A stretch of DNA of 64,000 bases, from the NCBI GenBank assembly GCA_013298595.1, contig JAAFIG010000011.1, positions 61,090 through 125,089 on the forward strand. Reading direction: 5' to 3'. This document shows positions 52,715-62,130 of this stretch, piece after piece. The notes beneath the pieces are model-generated. The model was given only the letters and a program-made list of their open reading frames with translations. It searched no databases and was not told the DNA's origin. The translations under genes and the position numbers were made by a program. The DNA comes from Deinococcales bacterium. GTDB lineage: Bacteria > Deinococcota > Deinococci > Deinococcales > JAAFIG01. The first letter of the stretch is position 1. Each line of letters starts with the position of its first letter.

Positions 52715-53704
52715 TTACTGACTTGTTCCACCAATAGCAATAATGTCGAGGTCGCCTGCAGTTAAACGACATTCAAGGGTGGCTCTGGCTGCTCCAAGTC
52801 TGCCTTCGAGGTTGCCTCCAACCATGCGTTTTTCGGTTTGCGTTAAAATAAAGCCTTTGGCACTGACATCACCTGCGGTGGTACTGGCTTTTAGGGCAAC
52901 ACTTGAACCTGGTAGGAGTTCAACATTGACATCGCCAGCTAAGGCATGAACGTGTGAAGCGCCGTTCTCGAGTTTGGTTTTAATTTTAATATCACCTGCT
53001 TTGGCATTGACCATAAAACTCGTGGCTCCTTCAATGGTGACATCGCCGGCACTGATGTCAAGTTGGACAGCACCTTGGACATTAATAATGTCTATATCGC
53101 CGGCAACAGCTTTGACTTCAAGGTTAGCAAGGTGTTCTGGTACGCGTACCTCGAGTTGCACGGGTAAGGCTCTGCCGATGGTTTTAATGACAGTGTTCAG
53201 CCAACCAATTTCGGTGGGGTCGTCTATGTTGCCATGAGCGACAAGACGAGCGCTGTTGCTGTTACCGCGTGTGTCTAATTCGAGTCTGCCATTTTTAACA
53301 GTGGCTTCGATGCGGTTTAAACCGGGTACGCCTGTGATGTGAATATCGCCGCTGTTGGCATTGATTTCTAAATGGTTGATGTTCTCGAGGTTGATGCTGG
53401 TGGTATTGGCATCGGTTTTTGTGTGGGTGCTGATATCCACTTCAATTTTTGGCACTTTTGGAGTTGGTGGAGTTGGTGGTGTTGGCGGCGTGACGGGAGT
53501 AACAGGTGTGACAACAACAGGTGGCGGTGGCGGTGGGGCAGGTTGGGCTTTTGGTGGTGGCGGTGGTACAGGGGCGCTTCCTGTGAGGGCTTCTGAGGTG
53601 GTCTCGCCGGCTGGCTCGAGGGCACGGATGAGTTTGTTAGCTTCTTCTGGGCTGATTTTGCCTTGTCGTAGAAGATTTTCGATGCGTTGGCGGAACGGAT
53701 CCAT
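52715..53704 (-). CDS. SHOCT-like plus DUF4097 adhesin-type protein
   Basis: 329 residues. The SHOCT-like domain (MDPFRQRIENLLRQGKISPEEANKLIRAL) is followed by a proline-rich linker (45-95, PPPP runs and PVTPVTPP repeats) and a DUF4097 right-handed beta-solenoid (about 105-329) with repeated AGDIDI, AGDVTI, AGDIKI and TAGDVS turns. LiaX of Enterococcus has the same SHOCT-DUF4097 layout and senses membrane attack. AAAGGAGAAAC precedes the ATG. Function in envelope-stress sensing is inferred. Confidence 0.82.
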   Translation of the reverse strand: MDPFRQRIENLLRQGKISPEEANKLIRALEPAGETTSEALTGSAPVPPPPPKAQPAPPPPPPVVVTPVTPVTPPTPPTPPTPKVPKIEVDISTHTKTDANTTSINLENINHLEINANSGDIHITGVPGLNRIEATVKNGRLELDTRGNSNSARLVAHGNIDDPTEIGWLNTVIKTIGRALPVQLEVRVPEHLANLEVKAVAGDIDIINVQGAVQLDISAGDVTIEGATSFMVNAKAGDIKIKTKLENGASHVHALAGDVNVELLPGSSVALKASTTAGDVSAKGFILTQTEKRMVGGNLEGRLGAARATLECRLTAGDLDIIAIGGTSQ

Positions 53705-53878
53705 TGTTTCTCCTTTTGGGTTTTGGAACCCTTGTAAAAATAATGTAAAATAAATATTACAATTTGTCAAGTTTCATTTTCTAATTAGAATTTACCAATC
53801 CTTTATCTGTTTGGGTTCTAAAAAATTCAAAACAGAATACTAGCCTCTTTGACAGGTGGTTTTTTTGCTTTCTCAGGG

Positions 53879-53890
53879 TAAACTAATCAA
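53879..53890 (+). promoter_or_regulatory. Leaderless promoter with GTG start
   Basis: TAAACT (53879-53884) followed by six bases and the GTG at 53891. Confidence 0.5.
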
Positions 53891-55093
53891 GTGTTCGATC
53901 CAGAAACTTTCCAAAGCACCTTCCTTGAACTAACCCGCAAGCCACTCTGGGCAGGATTTGCACCACTCGAGATTCCACTGCTGATTTGGGATGGTAACCG
54001 CACCTATGCTTTTAATCATCCAAACCCACCACCTCCTTTTGAAGCCGAATGGGATTGGTACGTGATGGAAGGACGAGCCGAAACAATCATTGGCAACAGC
54101 AGCGGCACCCTCGAGTTTTTACCTGTTGCCACAGTCATGGCAGCTAACCTCGAGACCGCAGATGCCGCAGCCATTGCGATTCATGAAGCATTTCATGTTT
54201 TTCAAGGAATGCAGTACCCCTTATGGACAACCAATGAACTGGACGCACTGACCTACCCACTATTTGACATAGATGTGTTGGCATTGCGCCGCATTGAAAG
54301 CCGTGCCTTATCAAAAGCCCTTGCCCTCCAAGACCTTGGTTGGGTCAGAGCTGCTTTAAAAGCTCGAGCTTCGAGATATGCCAAACTTGCCGAAAAACAC
54401 CGTATTTACGAACGAGAACTCGAACGACTCGAAGGCAGTGCGTATTTTGTCGAAGGACGAGCCAGAGGCGAAGCCACAACCATTGCCGAAGAAGATTTCC
54501 CAGCTTCGCAAATACGTGCTCGAACCTATGCTTCTGGCAGAGCTTGGATTGAACTTTTAACACGGTTTGCTCCGCAATCGCTACGCGACTTAAACAAAGA
54601 ATATGCCGATGTGTTGCTCAGACCCGTCGCCAAAAGTGCTCCAGAACGCCCATTAACTTTTGCCATTCTCGAGTACGAACGCGAACGGGCTGCACAAGAT
54701 ATTGCGGCTTTACAAGCCCAACAAGCGGCGAACCGAGCTGAATTTTTTGATGGTTTTGATTTTTTGCTCGAGATTAACAGCCGCATCCCATTACAAGCCC
54801 AAGGTTTTGACCCAATGAACATGCAAATCCTCGAGAACAACGAAATGATTCATAGCCGATATGTGCGTTTAGCCGATGCCAATGGCTCGCTCGAGGTGTT
54901 AAGTGCTCCCAGTTTAACCATCGGTACAGAAAATCCAATGCACATCACCCAAATTTTTGTCAAATTACCCAATCCGCCCAGTGTCAATCGTGGTCAGGTG
55001 TTACGGGTTCAACACGAAAAATTTAAATTAGAATGGAAAAACGCTCAACTTGAATTACTTGACCGTGCTATGCGAATCACCATCGAAGATTAA
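53891..55093 (+). CDS. Putative HExxH metallopeptidase of unknown family
   Basis: 400 residues without a signal peptide. AIAIHEAFHVFQGMQ (near residue 100) is a zincin-like HExxH motif, and EGSAYFVEGRARGEA (near 180) could supply the third glutamate ligand. Arg/Glu-rich helices follow, and the last third is beta-rich. I do not recognise a named family. It starts at a GTG with a leaderless promoter. Its stop shares TTAA with the convergent methyltransferase gene. Confidence 0.6.
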   Translation: MFDPETFQSTFLELTRKPLWAGFAPLEIPLLIWDGNRTYAFNHPNPPPPFEAEWDWYVMEGRAETIIGNSSGTLEFLPVATVMAANLETADAAAIAIHEAFHVFQGMQYPLWTTNELDALTYPLFDIDVLALRRIESRALSKALALQDLGWVRAALKARASRYAKLAEKHRIYERELERLEGSAYFVEGRARGEATTIAEEDFPASQIRARTYASGRAWIELLTRFAPQSLRDLNKEYADVLLRPVAKSAPERPLTFAILEYERERAAQDIAALQAQQAANRAEFFDGFDFLLEINSRIPLQAQGFDPMNMQILENNEMIHSRYVRLADANGSLEVLSAPSLTIGTENPMHITQIFVKLPNPPSVNRGQVLRVQHEKFKLEWKNAQLELLDRAMRITIED

Positions 55094-56412
55094 TCTTCAT
55101 CTGTCTCGAGCTGGAAAATTTTGCCACGCAAATGCTTAGGGTAATGATTTTTAATCGTGCTACCGACGTGTTTACCCCAACCAAGCGCAAAACCTTGGGT
55201 CTGCAAAACCAGCCAACCAGTACTCCCCACTCGAGTGATTGTTTCACCGCGTAAAAAAGCAGCGATTTCATCAGCTTCGATTTCGAGTACTGCTTTTTGC
55301 TGAACTCGAGAAAGCCCATGATGAGGTTCAAGCCTATTTTTCTCGAGATGTGCCACAGGAATACCTGCACGCAATGCCCGAATACCATTTAAATCAGGCA
55401 TTTCAGGATGCGCCATATGGATTTCACCACGCCACTCGAGCGGCACACCAGCAGGAACAACAAATTCGTCTAGGAATTCACGCCAGATTTTGCTACTCAC
55501 AGCGCGTAACTCGGTGACTGCATGCACAGGATCGCCAGTGTTTTTGCGTAACCGAGCCAGAAAATGCCCTTCACCACGAATTTCATGTGGAAACAATCTC
55601 GAGCCAATACCACCAATGCCAGCTCGAAAACCGGGTATTTCCTCGAGCGAAAATTCTGGGTGCACCTTCAGAAACTGATTGATCACAGCTTCGTTTTCGG
55701 CAATCGAAAAAGTACAGGTGCTATAAACCAATACCCCATTTTCGGCGAGTAATGCGGCTGCATGCTCGAGAATTGCCAGTTGCCGCACAGCACAAGTTTG
55801 CACATGAGCTTCAGACCAACTTTGAATTGCTGCTTCGTGCTTCCGAAACATTCCTTCACCGCTGCAAGGTGCATCCACTAAAACCCGATCAAAACTCGCC
55901 CCCCATTTTTGTGCCAATTTTGCAGGTTCTTCGTTCGTTACAACCCCAATACACCCTAAACGCTCGAGGTTTTCGGCTAAAGCCTTAGCTCGAGTCGCAC
56001 TGATTTCATTGCAAACCAACACCCCAGTATTTTGCATCAGTGCAGCCAAATGCGTACTTTTACCACCTGGAGCAGCACATAAATCCAGCACCCGCAAATT
56101 AGGTTTAACCTCGAGTGCTAAAGCCACTGCCTGAGCACTGGCTTCTTGCACATAAAACGCACCTGCATGATGCAAAGCATTGGCACCCAATCGTGCACCT
56201 CGAGGGGCATACAAACCCAGTTCAGACCACGGCACAGCCTCGAGATGCGTGGGTTGCAAAAGCTTTTGTAAATCTGGAGCAGAAACTTTTAGACCATTAG
56301 CCCGAATTGCATACTCGCGTTCACCAGTCTCGAGAGCAACTTTAAAAGCAGCAAACTCTGCACCCAGTAAAGCCTGCATTTGCTCGAGAAATAATTGAGG
56401 TAATTGCCGCAT
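55090..56412 (-). CDS. RsmF/NSUN-like RNA (cytosine-5)-methyltransferase
   Basis: 440 residues. The AdoMet motif DLCAAPGGKSTHLAAL, the catalytic cysteine pair in DAPCSGEGMFRK and YSTCTFSIAENE, and a C-terminal PUA-like domain (about 360-440, ending with the HLRGKIFQLE strand) are as in the RsmF/YebU group, which methylates 16S rRNA C1407. It starts at an ATG eight bases after a minus-strand TAGAAT. RsmF versus a paralogue cannot be separated from sequence alone. Confidence 0.9.
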   Translation of the reverse strand: MRQLPQLFLEQMQALLGAEFAAFKVALETGEREYAIRANGLKVSAPDLQKLLQPTHLEAVPWSELGLYAPRGARLGANALHHAGAFYVQEASAQAVALALEVKPNLRVLDLCAAPGGKSTHLAALMQNTGVLVCNEISATRAKALAENLERLGCIGVVTNEEPAKLAQKWGASFDRVLVDAPCSGEGMFRKHEAAIQSWSEAHVQTCAVRQLAILEHAAALLAENGVLVYSTCTFSIAENEAVINQFLKVHPEFSLEEIPGFRAGIGGIGSRLFPHEIRGEGHFLARLRKNTGDPVHAVTELRAVSSKIWREFLDEFVVPAGVPLEWRGEIHMAHPEMPDLNGIRALRAGIPVAHLEKNRLEPHHGLSRVQQKAVLEIEADEIAAFLRGETITRVGSTGWLVLQTQGFALGWGKHVGSTIKNHYPKHLRGKIFQLETDED

Positions 56413-56476
56413 TTGGGTCTATTCTAGCTTTTTTGAAAATAAAACAAGTCACTCGAGAAATTCTTATTTTCAGCAG

Positions 56477-56488
56477 TACAATGTTGCC
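56477..56488 (+). promoter_or_regulatory. Leaderless promoter
   Basis: TACAAT (56477-56482) followed by six bases and the ATG at 56489. Confidence 0.55.
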
Positions 56489-58048
56489 ATGAACACTTTG
56501 AGATGGATGTTACTGCTGCTTTTTGCGGTTTCTATACAAGCTTTTTCGGATGCACGTCCAGACCCCAACCCAGCAGGGAGTGTGCTTGCTCCAGAAGGTG
56601 CAACCAAAGTGCAAATGGTACGAGAACGTGTGCTTTTTGAAATTCAACCAGCCACTACCAAACCCAAATCCCCAGATGTGGCTCGAGTGACTGCCGATTT
56701 TTATTTTCGTAATCGAGGAACTGTTGCTGAACAAATGCAGGTGTTATTTCCAATTGCCAGCGATAGTTTTGATCGGTTTTATACGGGAAAAAATTTAAAA
56801 GTTTGGATTGACGGCACAGAAACACCAACAACTGTTTTGAAAAAACGAGATACCAATGCCGAATATACATGGAAAGCTTTTAACGCAAGTTTTCCACTCG
56901 AGCGTGAAGTGTTTATTCGAGTGCAATACGATACGTACTCACTCGGATTAAATACCTATAACGATGCACAATTTCTCAATAGTTTTGGTTACACCTTTGC
57001 CACAGGAGCACCTTGGTATGGCAAAATTGAAAACATCGAACTGGTCTTACAAATGCCGTACAAAATTTCTCGAGAAAATACGTGGGCAGAAGACCTATTT
57101 GGACAAAAGAACAAACCAACATACCTTGGTAATCAAGCCATTTGGAATTGGCAGAATATCGAACCACTCGAGAATAGTTACCTCGAATTTCAAACTGTAC
57201 CTATTTGGTTATGGAACTCGTATTTAACTGCCCAAGCAGAAGTTAGACAGAAGCCAAAAAATATACAAGCACATCGAACGTTAATCCAATTGATCTTACA
57301 AATGAATTACTGGGGTTACTCTATTTCACAAATTGAAGGCTATCATGATATTCGTCTCGAGCAAGCTTGCCTGAAGGTATTTAAGGAATTTCCTACGGAT
57401 ATGAATATTCGTTTGTTCTGTATTGAAAAAGCCCAAGAGCAAATTTCCCGTGATGGTGTAAGTGAATCAAATCCTGAAATGCAATTTGCATTACGTACCT
57501 TTGCCGAGATTCAAAAAATTGCCCCTTACAATGCAGTAGCCGAAAAAGCATACACAACTATGCAAAATGTATACGAACAAAGTTGGATGACATTACCATT
57601 ACAACCTCCACGACCCAATTCTCGAGGAGCAAGCAAAACGATTACAGCCGCAGAAACAGTGAAAACTATAGCCCAATACGCTGCTTTGAAACCCCAAGCA
57701 ACAAAGATTTGTAACGACTTATTGATACAGAAACGCGAGGATTTTAGTCGATTAGATATATACATTGGTGATGGTGTCTCTTATCAATATAAACTCGAGA
57801 AAAATTTTGCTTTTACTAACAGCAAAAAGCAAAACCTTAATGCTTGGAAAGCCATTCTCGAGCAAGCATTAACCCAATTTGGACGTTATTGGAACACACC
57901 AATGTGGGGAGCCGATAATCAATGGCAATTGCGTTGGTTTGCTAACCTAGATGGCTCGAGACGTTATGCTGTTGGTCTGAAAATACTGCCCAATAAAACA
58001 GTTGCTGTTTGTATGCAAACGTATTTGCGTTCCAAAAAGAAATTCTAA
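56489..58048 (+). CDS. Exported protein, DUF4424-like N-terminal domain
   Basis: 519 residues with a signal peptide (MLLLLFAVSIQAFS). The segment from about 50 to 260 (KVQMVRERVLFEI, RVTADFYFRNRGT, MQVLFPIASD, FPLEREVFIRVQYDTY) resembles DUF4424-type beta domains described in bacterial exported proteins, although this is only a style match. The C-terminal half is helical, with possible TPR-like repeats (residues 260-400). Function unknown. The leaderless promoter fixes the start. Confidence 0.6.
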   Translation: MNTLRWMLLLLFAVSIQAFSDARPDPNPAGSVLAPEGATKVQMVRERVLFEIQPATTKPKSPDVARVTADFYFRNRGTVAEQMQVLFPIASDSFDRFYTGKNLKVWIDGTETPTTVLKKRDTNAEYTWKAFNASFPLEREVFIRVQYDTYSLGLNTYNDAQFLNSFGYTFATGAPWYGKIENIELVLQMPYKISRENTWAEDLFGQKNKPTYLGNQAIWNWQNIEPLENSYLEFQTVPIWLWNSYLTAQAEVRQKPKNIQAHRTLIQLILQMNYWGYSISQIEGYHDIRLEQACLKVFKEFPTDMNIRLFCIEKAQEQISRDGVSESNPEMQFALRTFAEIQKIAPYNAVAEKAYTTMQNVYEQSWMTLPLQPPRPNSRGASKTITAAETVKTIAQYAALKPQATKICNDLLIQKREDFSRLDIYIGDGVSYQYKLEKNFAFTNSKKQNLNAWKAILEQALTQFGRYWNTPMWGADNQWQLRWFANLDGSRRYAVGLKILPNKTVAVCMQTYLRSKKKF

Positions 58049-58087
58049 AATGTAAGCCCAAAATAAGCGCTTGTGCTACCATATCGT

Positions 58088-58582
58088 ATGACTTCTCGAG
58101 TTATTTTATTGGGAGTTGCACTAAGCATCAGTGCAGCTATGGCATGGGCACAAACCAGTAAGCAACAACAAGGCACTTACAATGTTCGTGAAAAAGTCAG
58201 TGGCAAAGAAATTTTTGATTTAATTACCAAAGAAGGTTACAAACCAGTACTTGGTAAGGATTCCGACGGTGACCCAAAAGTAGAATTTAAAATTCAAGGT
58301 AAAAGCGTTGCCATTTTCTTTTATGATTGTAAAAAAACCCCACTCTGCACAAACTTAGCTATTTCAGCAGGTTGGGACATCAATAAGCCACTGGATAACA
58401 AAAAATTACTTGCCTTTAATTTCGATCAACGTTTTGCTCGAGCCAGCATAGACGAAGAAAACGATCCGTACCTCGAATCAGATTTCGATTTCACAAGTGG
58501 CGCAACCCTAGAAGGTTTTGTTGAATGGATTAAAACCTATGCAGGGCAACTTGATGAATTTGAAAGCACTTTTAAATTATAA
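58088..58582 (+). CDS. Exported YbjN-domain protein
   Basis: 164 residues with a signal peptide (ILLGVALSISAAMAWAQ). The domain KEIFDLITKEGYKPVLGKDSDG with WDINKPLDNKKLLAFNFDQRFARASID matches the YbjN (T3SS-chaperone-like) fold, here exported. The TACCAT box five bases before the ATG suggests leaderless transcription. It may be a second cistron of the preceding gene; they lie 39 bases apart. Function unknown. Confidence 0.75.
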   Translation: MTSRVILLGVALSISAAMAWAQTSKQQQGTYNVREKVSGKEIFDLITKEGYKPVLGKDSDGDPKVEFKIQGKSVAIFFYDCKKTPLCTNLAISAGWDINKPLDNKKLLAFNFDQRFARASIDEENDPYLESDFDFTSGATLEGFVEWIKTYAGQLDEFESTFKL

Positions 58583-58625
58583 AAAATAAGGTCAAAGTGT
58601 CCCATCTGTACTTTGACCTTATTTT
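58583..58625. terminator. Bidirectional terminator between YbjN and xthA genes
   Basis: A 16-bp stem AAAATAAGGTCAAAGT / ACTTTGACCTTATTTT with an 11-base loop lies exactly between two convergent stop codons. Confidence 0.9.
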
Positions 58626-59384
58626 CTAAGCTTCAAACTCGAGAATCACAGGGGCATGGTCGCTAAAGAATTTTTCACGATAAATCCGCGCACTTTTAGC
58701 TCGAGCTGCTAAATTCTTCGTGCACAACTGATAATCGATACGCCAACCAACATTGTTCTCTCTGGCACGACCACGATTAGACCACCACGAGAAATGCTCG
58801 GTTTCGCCCACCAATTGACGAAAAACATCATGAAAACCCTGCTCGAGTAACGTTGTCATCCAAGCGCGTTCCTCGGGTAAAAAACCACTACTCTCGAGGT
58901 TGCTACGCCAGTTTTTTAAATCAATTTTCTGATGAGCAATATTTAAATCACCAGCCAATAAAACATCTGTGCTTGCAGCTAAATTGTGCAACCACGGTGT
59001 GAACACATTCAAAAAACGGTACTTTGCCTCTTGGCGCTCTAAGCTACTCGAGCCACTGGGAAAGTACGCACTAATTGCAGACCACGTATCAAATTCGATC
59101 CGCAACACTCGCCCTTCGGCATCAAATTCTTCGGAACCAAAACCCATATGAATAGCCTTAGGCTCGAGCTTAGAAAGAATACCCACACCGCTATACCCAG
59201 GTTTACTGGCAGCAAACCAATGCGCTTTGTAATCGGGCAACAAAGTCAGAGCAGGTAATTGATGCTCGAGTGCCCGAACTTCTTGTAATAAAATCAGGTC
59301 GGCGTTTTCTGTAGCTAACCACTCGAGCAGACCTTTTTGAGTGGCACTACGAATACCGTTGACGTTTAAAGTAATCACTTTCAT
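58626..59384 (-). CDS. xthA: Exodeoxyribonuclease III
   Basis: 252 residues, the family length. ITLNVNGIR, LLQEVRA (metal-binding Glu), GDLNIAHQKIDLKNW and the C-terminal SDHAPVILEF (catalytic His) are complete. It is the AP endonuclease/3'-repair exonuclease of base-excision repair. The ATG at 59384 has CATAAT seven bases upstream, again a possible leaderless -10. Confidence 0.95.
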   Translation of the reverse strand: MKVITLNVNGIRSATQKGLLEWLATENADLILLQEVRALEHQLPALTLLPDYKAHWFAASKPGYSGVGILSKLEPKAIHMGFGSEEFDAEGRVLRIEFDTWSAISAYFPSGSSSLERQEAKYRFLNVFTPWLHNLAASTDVLLAGDLNIAHQKIDLKNWRSNLESSGFLPEERAWMTTLLEQGFHDVFRQLVGETEHFSWWSNRGRARENNVGWRIDYQLCTKNLAARAKSARIYREKFFSDHAPVILEFEA

Positions 59385-59463
59385 GCTGTGTATTATGCCG
59401 TATTTGATTGTGAAAAAGAGCCATTACTTAGAAAGTTTACTTGGGAATCTCGAGATAAAGAAA

Positions 59464-59483
59464 AGGATGGGCATTTGCCCATC
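59464..59483 (-). terminator. Terminator of the PA14 lipoprotein gene
   Basis: GGATGGGCA / TGCCCATCC with a 2-base loop; on the minus strand it is followed by TTTTCTTT. Confidence 0.8.
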
Positions 59484-59503
59484 CTCAACAATTAAGTGTT
59501 TTC

Positions 59504-61876
59504 CTAGATTCTAGGGATTCTATCCGCAATAATATAGGTCGGAAATGGGTCGATACGACCATTGACCAACATATAACCAGAGCTTATGTTTCTATCATTC
59601 CAAAGTTTAAGCACTTTGGAAATTTTAGCAGCCAACCAATTGCCTCGGTTGACAAGATTCAAAGGGTTACGATCCCAAATGCAACCGTCTGGATAAATAT
59701 CCTCATAAATATCTTCAGTAACATTCTCAATATACTCCCAATTTGCCGAGGAGACAGGCTCTGCAAGTCCTTCAAGTCTATCTGTAAATCCAAGAATACT
59801 ATTACCCGTGAATATATGCCCTTTTGTGCGCGTATTATCTACAAAATTACATTTAACACTGCCAACCCACACGGCAACTGGAATTGTTAATACGTTACCA
59901 CCAACACACTGGAGCGTTACGCCTACGCTTAAAGTGGGAGCATTAGTTGCATTACTCGAGATAGTAATAGTACCCTTCAGAATTCCAACTGTACTACCAC
60001 AATTACCTGTAATTGGAATGTTATAACCACTCGAGTTAGGTGCAATAGCAGCAGGAATTCTATTGTCTACTGTAACTGAAGCACCTGACAAATTAAATGC
60101 TGGGTCTGGCACAAAACTACCAATGCTCGAGATGAGCAAATCAATCGTTCCGTCAGGATTAGTAACCGTTATTGATCCTGAGGTAGATTTAGTGATTGGA
60201 GCAGTCATTGGAGTGGTAGTAGCCGCTATTTTTGCTTCATCAGCGCATTCAATTCGTATTAGTATCTCGAAGGGACTTGCCAAATTTCTTGCATTGTGAG
60301 TTAAAGTAATAGTCTTATGCAATATAGCAGGTATAGAAGGACATGACCAGAAAAGTATAAAAGGAATGGTTTGACCTGGAGCAAGATTAGAGTTACCGTT
60401 AGAGATTCCAGAAATGCGATCATCTCCAAACGATGTCCATTGAAGTGAAAGTGTACCTTTAGAAGAACTAGAATTTTCAAAAACCACTCTTGGGTCGATG
60501 ACTCCGCTACTATTTAATTTCTTTCGCAGAGAAATACTTTGAGGTGTTACAATTAAATCAGGTTGACAACCTTTATCAGCATTATCTTTAAGACACTGCA
60601 AGTAATCTTGCCATGCTTGGATTCGTTTATTCCATAAGACTGCAACATCGAATGGTGCGGCTCCACCGAAAACCCAAGTGAATGCGATTCTTGAACCGTC
60701 AAAAAATTTCTGAATTTTACCAGCAGGGATTGGTGCAAGCGCTAAAATCCACTCAGTAACTGCTGCACTTAATTGACAGGTTAAATCTCTAAAATCGTTT
60801 GCTTTTGCATCGCAATTGCCAGCACATGGTGGTGGTGGCGGTAACCAATCACACCCGAAAAAATCGACTAAGTATTGTGGACGAACTGTATTTGTTGAAC
60901 TGCTAACACTGATAGTTGAACCGCCAAAATTAGCATTAAAATTGGCAATTTTTTTCATTAAGCTAAAAGAATCCGCATTAGTGGCGGTGCCGTTGATAAA
61001 AGTAGTCATGTCTCCAAGGTCTGCGGATAATCCAGAAATAAGTTCAGAGATTTTCCCAGTTGCGTTTGATTGTGCATACTGGAGAATAAAACTCACTTTT
61101 TGATCTTTAATCTCCGATACAAGGAAATCATTTCCATCTACGTCAGTGGCGGAAATTTTGAAGCGGTCGGGTGTTCTAATGACACTTGTCGTTAAGAAAT
61201 CGAAACGCAAATTCTTACTTTGTAGACTTGGAAGTGCATTAAGAATTTGAATAGCTGTTAAAACATCACTGCCTGTTGGGTATAATTTTGCTTGTGGCAC
61301 AACTTGTCTCGTTCGGCTCGTACTTTGCCACTCGAGTTTCACTGCTCCTGCATTGGTTGCATTACGGTAATACTCGAGTCGAATGTCGTACTTGGTATTG
61401 GCTATTAAATCCACTGTTCCACTACGAACTCGGTTCACTCCATCTTTCCAATCATTGACCAAAGCTTGACCATTCACCATTAATCTAGCTCCGTCACTCG
61501 AGGTTACGTAAAACGTGTACTTTTGAGTGTATTGAGGTTGGATTTGACCTGTCCATCTGACGCTATACGTGGTTTTGGCGATGCCTGTTACTGGGCTGTT
61601 GTTGTTCCATGTTTTGTTGATGGTGGCATCTATTTGTGTTTTTTTGGTTCCAGTGAAATCCATGTTATCAAAATAATCACCTGTTAAACCTTGGGTTGTG
61701 GCTGCGGCTAAACTGAGTGTGCCATCTTCGTTTTCGACTTGCATTCCAGTTATGTTGTTTGGGTCTGGGTTGTTTGGTGTTGGTGTTTGGTTACAAGCGG
61801 CGAATAGGAAGAGTAAACTAAAAGCTGCGATGTATCGCTGGGTGCTATGGCTTATATTTCTGAAGTACTGTTTCAT
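59504..61876 (-). CDS. Large lipoprotein with N-terminal PA14 domain
   Basis: 790 residues. A lipoprotein signal (LFAAC, Cys28) is followed by a PA14 carbohydrate-binding domain (about 62-190: GLTGDYFDN, VRWTGQIQPQ, SSDGARLMVNG, the DGVNRVR turn and IRLEYYRN). The rest has beta-sandwich domains with cysteine pairs (CAGNC, and others) and Ig-like segments. A GAGGAGGG site precedes the ATG. Unlike the surrounding genes, most of it (60133-61320) has no CTCGAG and its codon style is more AT-rich, so it may have been acquired recently or be under different selection. Confidence 0.78.
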   Translation of the reverse strand: MKQYFRNISHSTQRYIAAFSLLFLFAACNQTPTPNNPDPNNITGMQVENEDGTLSLAAATTQGLTGDYFDNMDFTGTKKTQIDATINKTWNNNSPVTGIAKTTYSVRWTGQIQPQYTQKYTFYVTSSDGARLMVNGQALVNDWKDGVNRVRSGTVDLIANTKYDIRLEYYRNATNAGAVKLEWQSTSRTRQVVPQAKLYPTGSDVLTAIQILNALPSLQSKNLRFDFLTTSVIRTPDRFKISATDVDGNDFLVSEIKDQKVSFILQYAQSNATGKISELISGLSADLGDMTTFINGTATNADSFSLMKKIANFNANFGGSTISVSSSTNTVRPQYLVDFFGCDWLPPPPPCAGNCDAKANDFRDLTCQLSAAVTEWILALAPIPAGKIQKFFDGSRIAFTWVFGGAAPFDVAVLWNKRIQAWQDYLQCLKDNADKGCQPDLIVTPQSISLRKKLNSSGVIDPRVVFENSSSSKGTLSLQWTSFGDDRISGISNGNSNLAPGQTIPFILFWSCPSIPAILHKTITLTHNARNLASPFEILIRIECADEAKIAATTTPMTAPITKSTSGSITVTNPDGTIDLLISSIGSFVPDPAFNLSGASVTVDNRIPAAIAPNSSGYNIPITGNCGSTVGILKGTITISSNATNAPTLSVGVTLQCVGGNVLTIPVAVWVGSVKCNFVDNTRTKGHIFTGNSILGFTDRLEGLAEPVSSANWEYIENVTEDIYEDIYPDGCIWDRNPLNLVNRGNWLAAKISKVLKLWNDRNISSGYMLVNGRIDPFPTYIIADRIPRI

Positions 61877-62118
61877 GATGTATTCCCTCCTCAGGAATCT
61901 CGAGGTTTGGTGTCTCGAGTGGTTGTGTCATACCTCCCGACATGACTGCAACATTGTGCAATACCACTGGGGAATGTTGGGGAATCAAAAAGGTAAACCT
62001 TGTATTTGACAGCTTTGTTTTTACTAAGCGTTAAATTTGTATAAGTTTTTTGCTGGGTCTAAGCAGGTAATTTAAGCTCATTTTGTACTTTTGTGTCTCG
62101 AGTTTGCTTTCTTCTTGC

Positions 62119-62130
62119 TAAACTGTGTGT
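62119..62130 (+). promoter_or_regulatory. Leaderless promoter of the MalT-like gene
   Basis: TAAACT (62119-62124) followed by six bases and the ATG at 62131. Confidence 0.55.
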
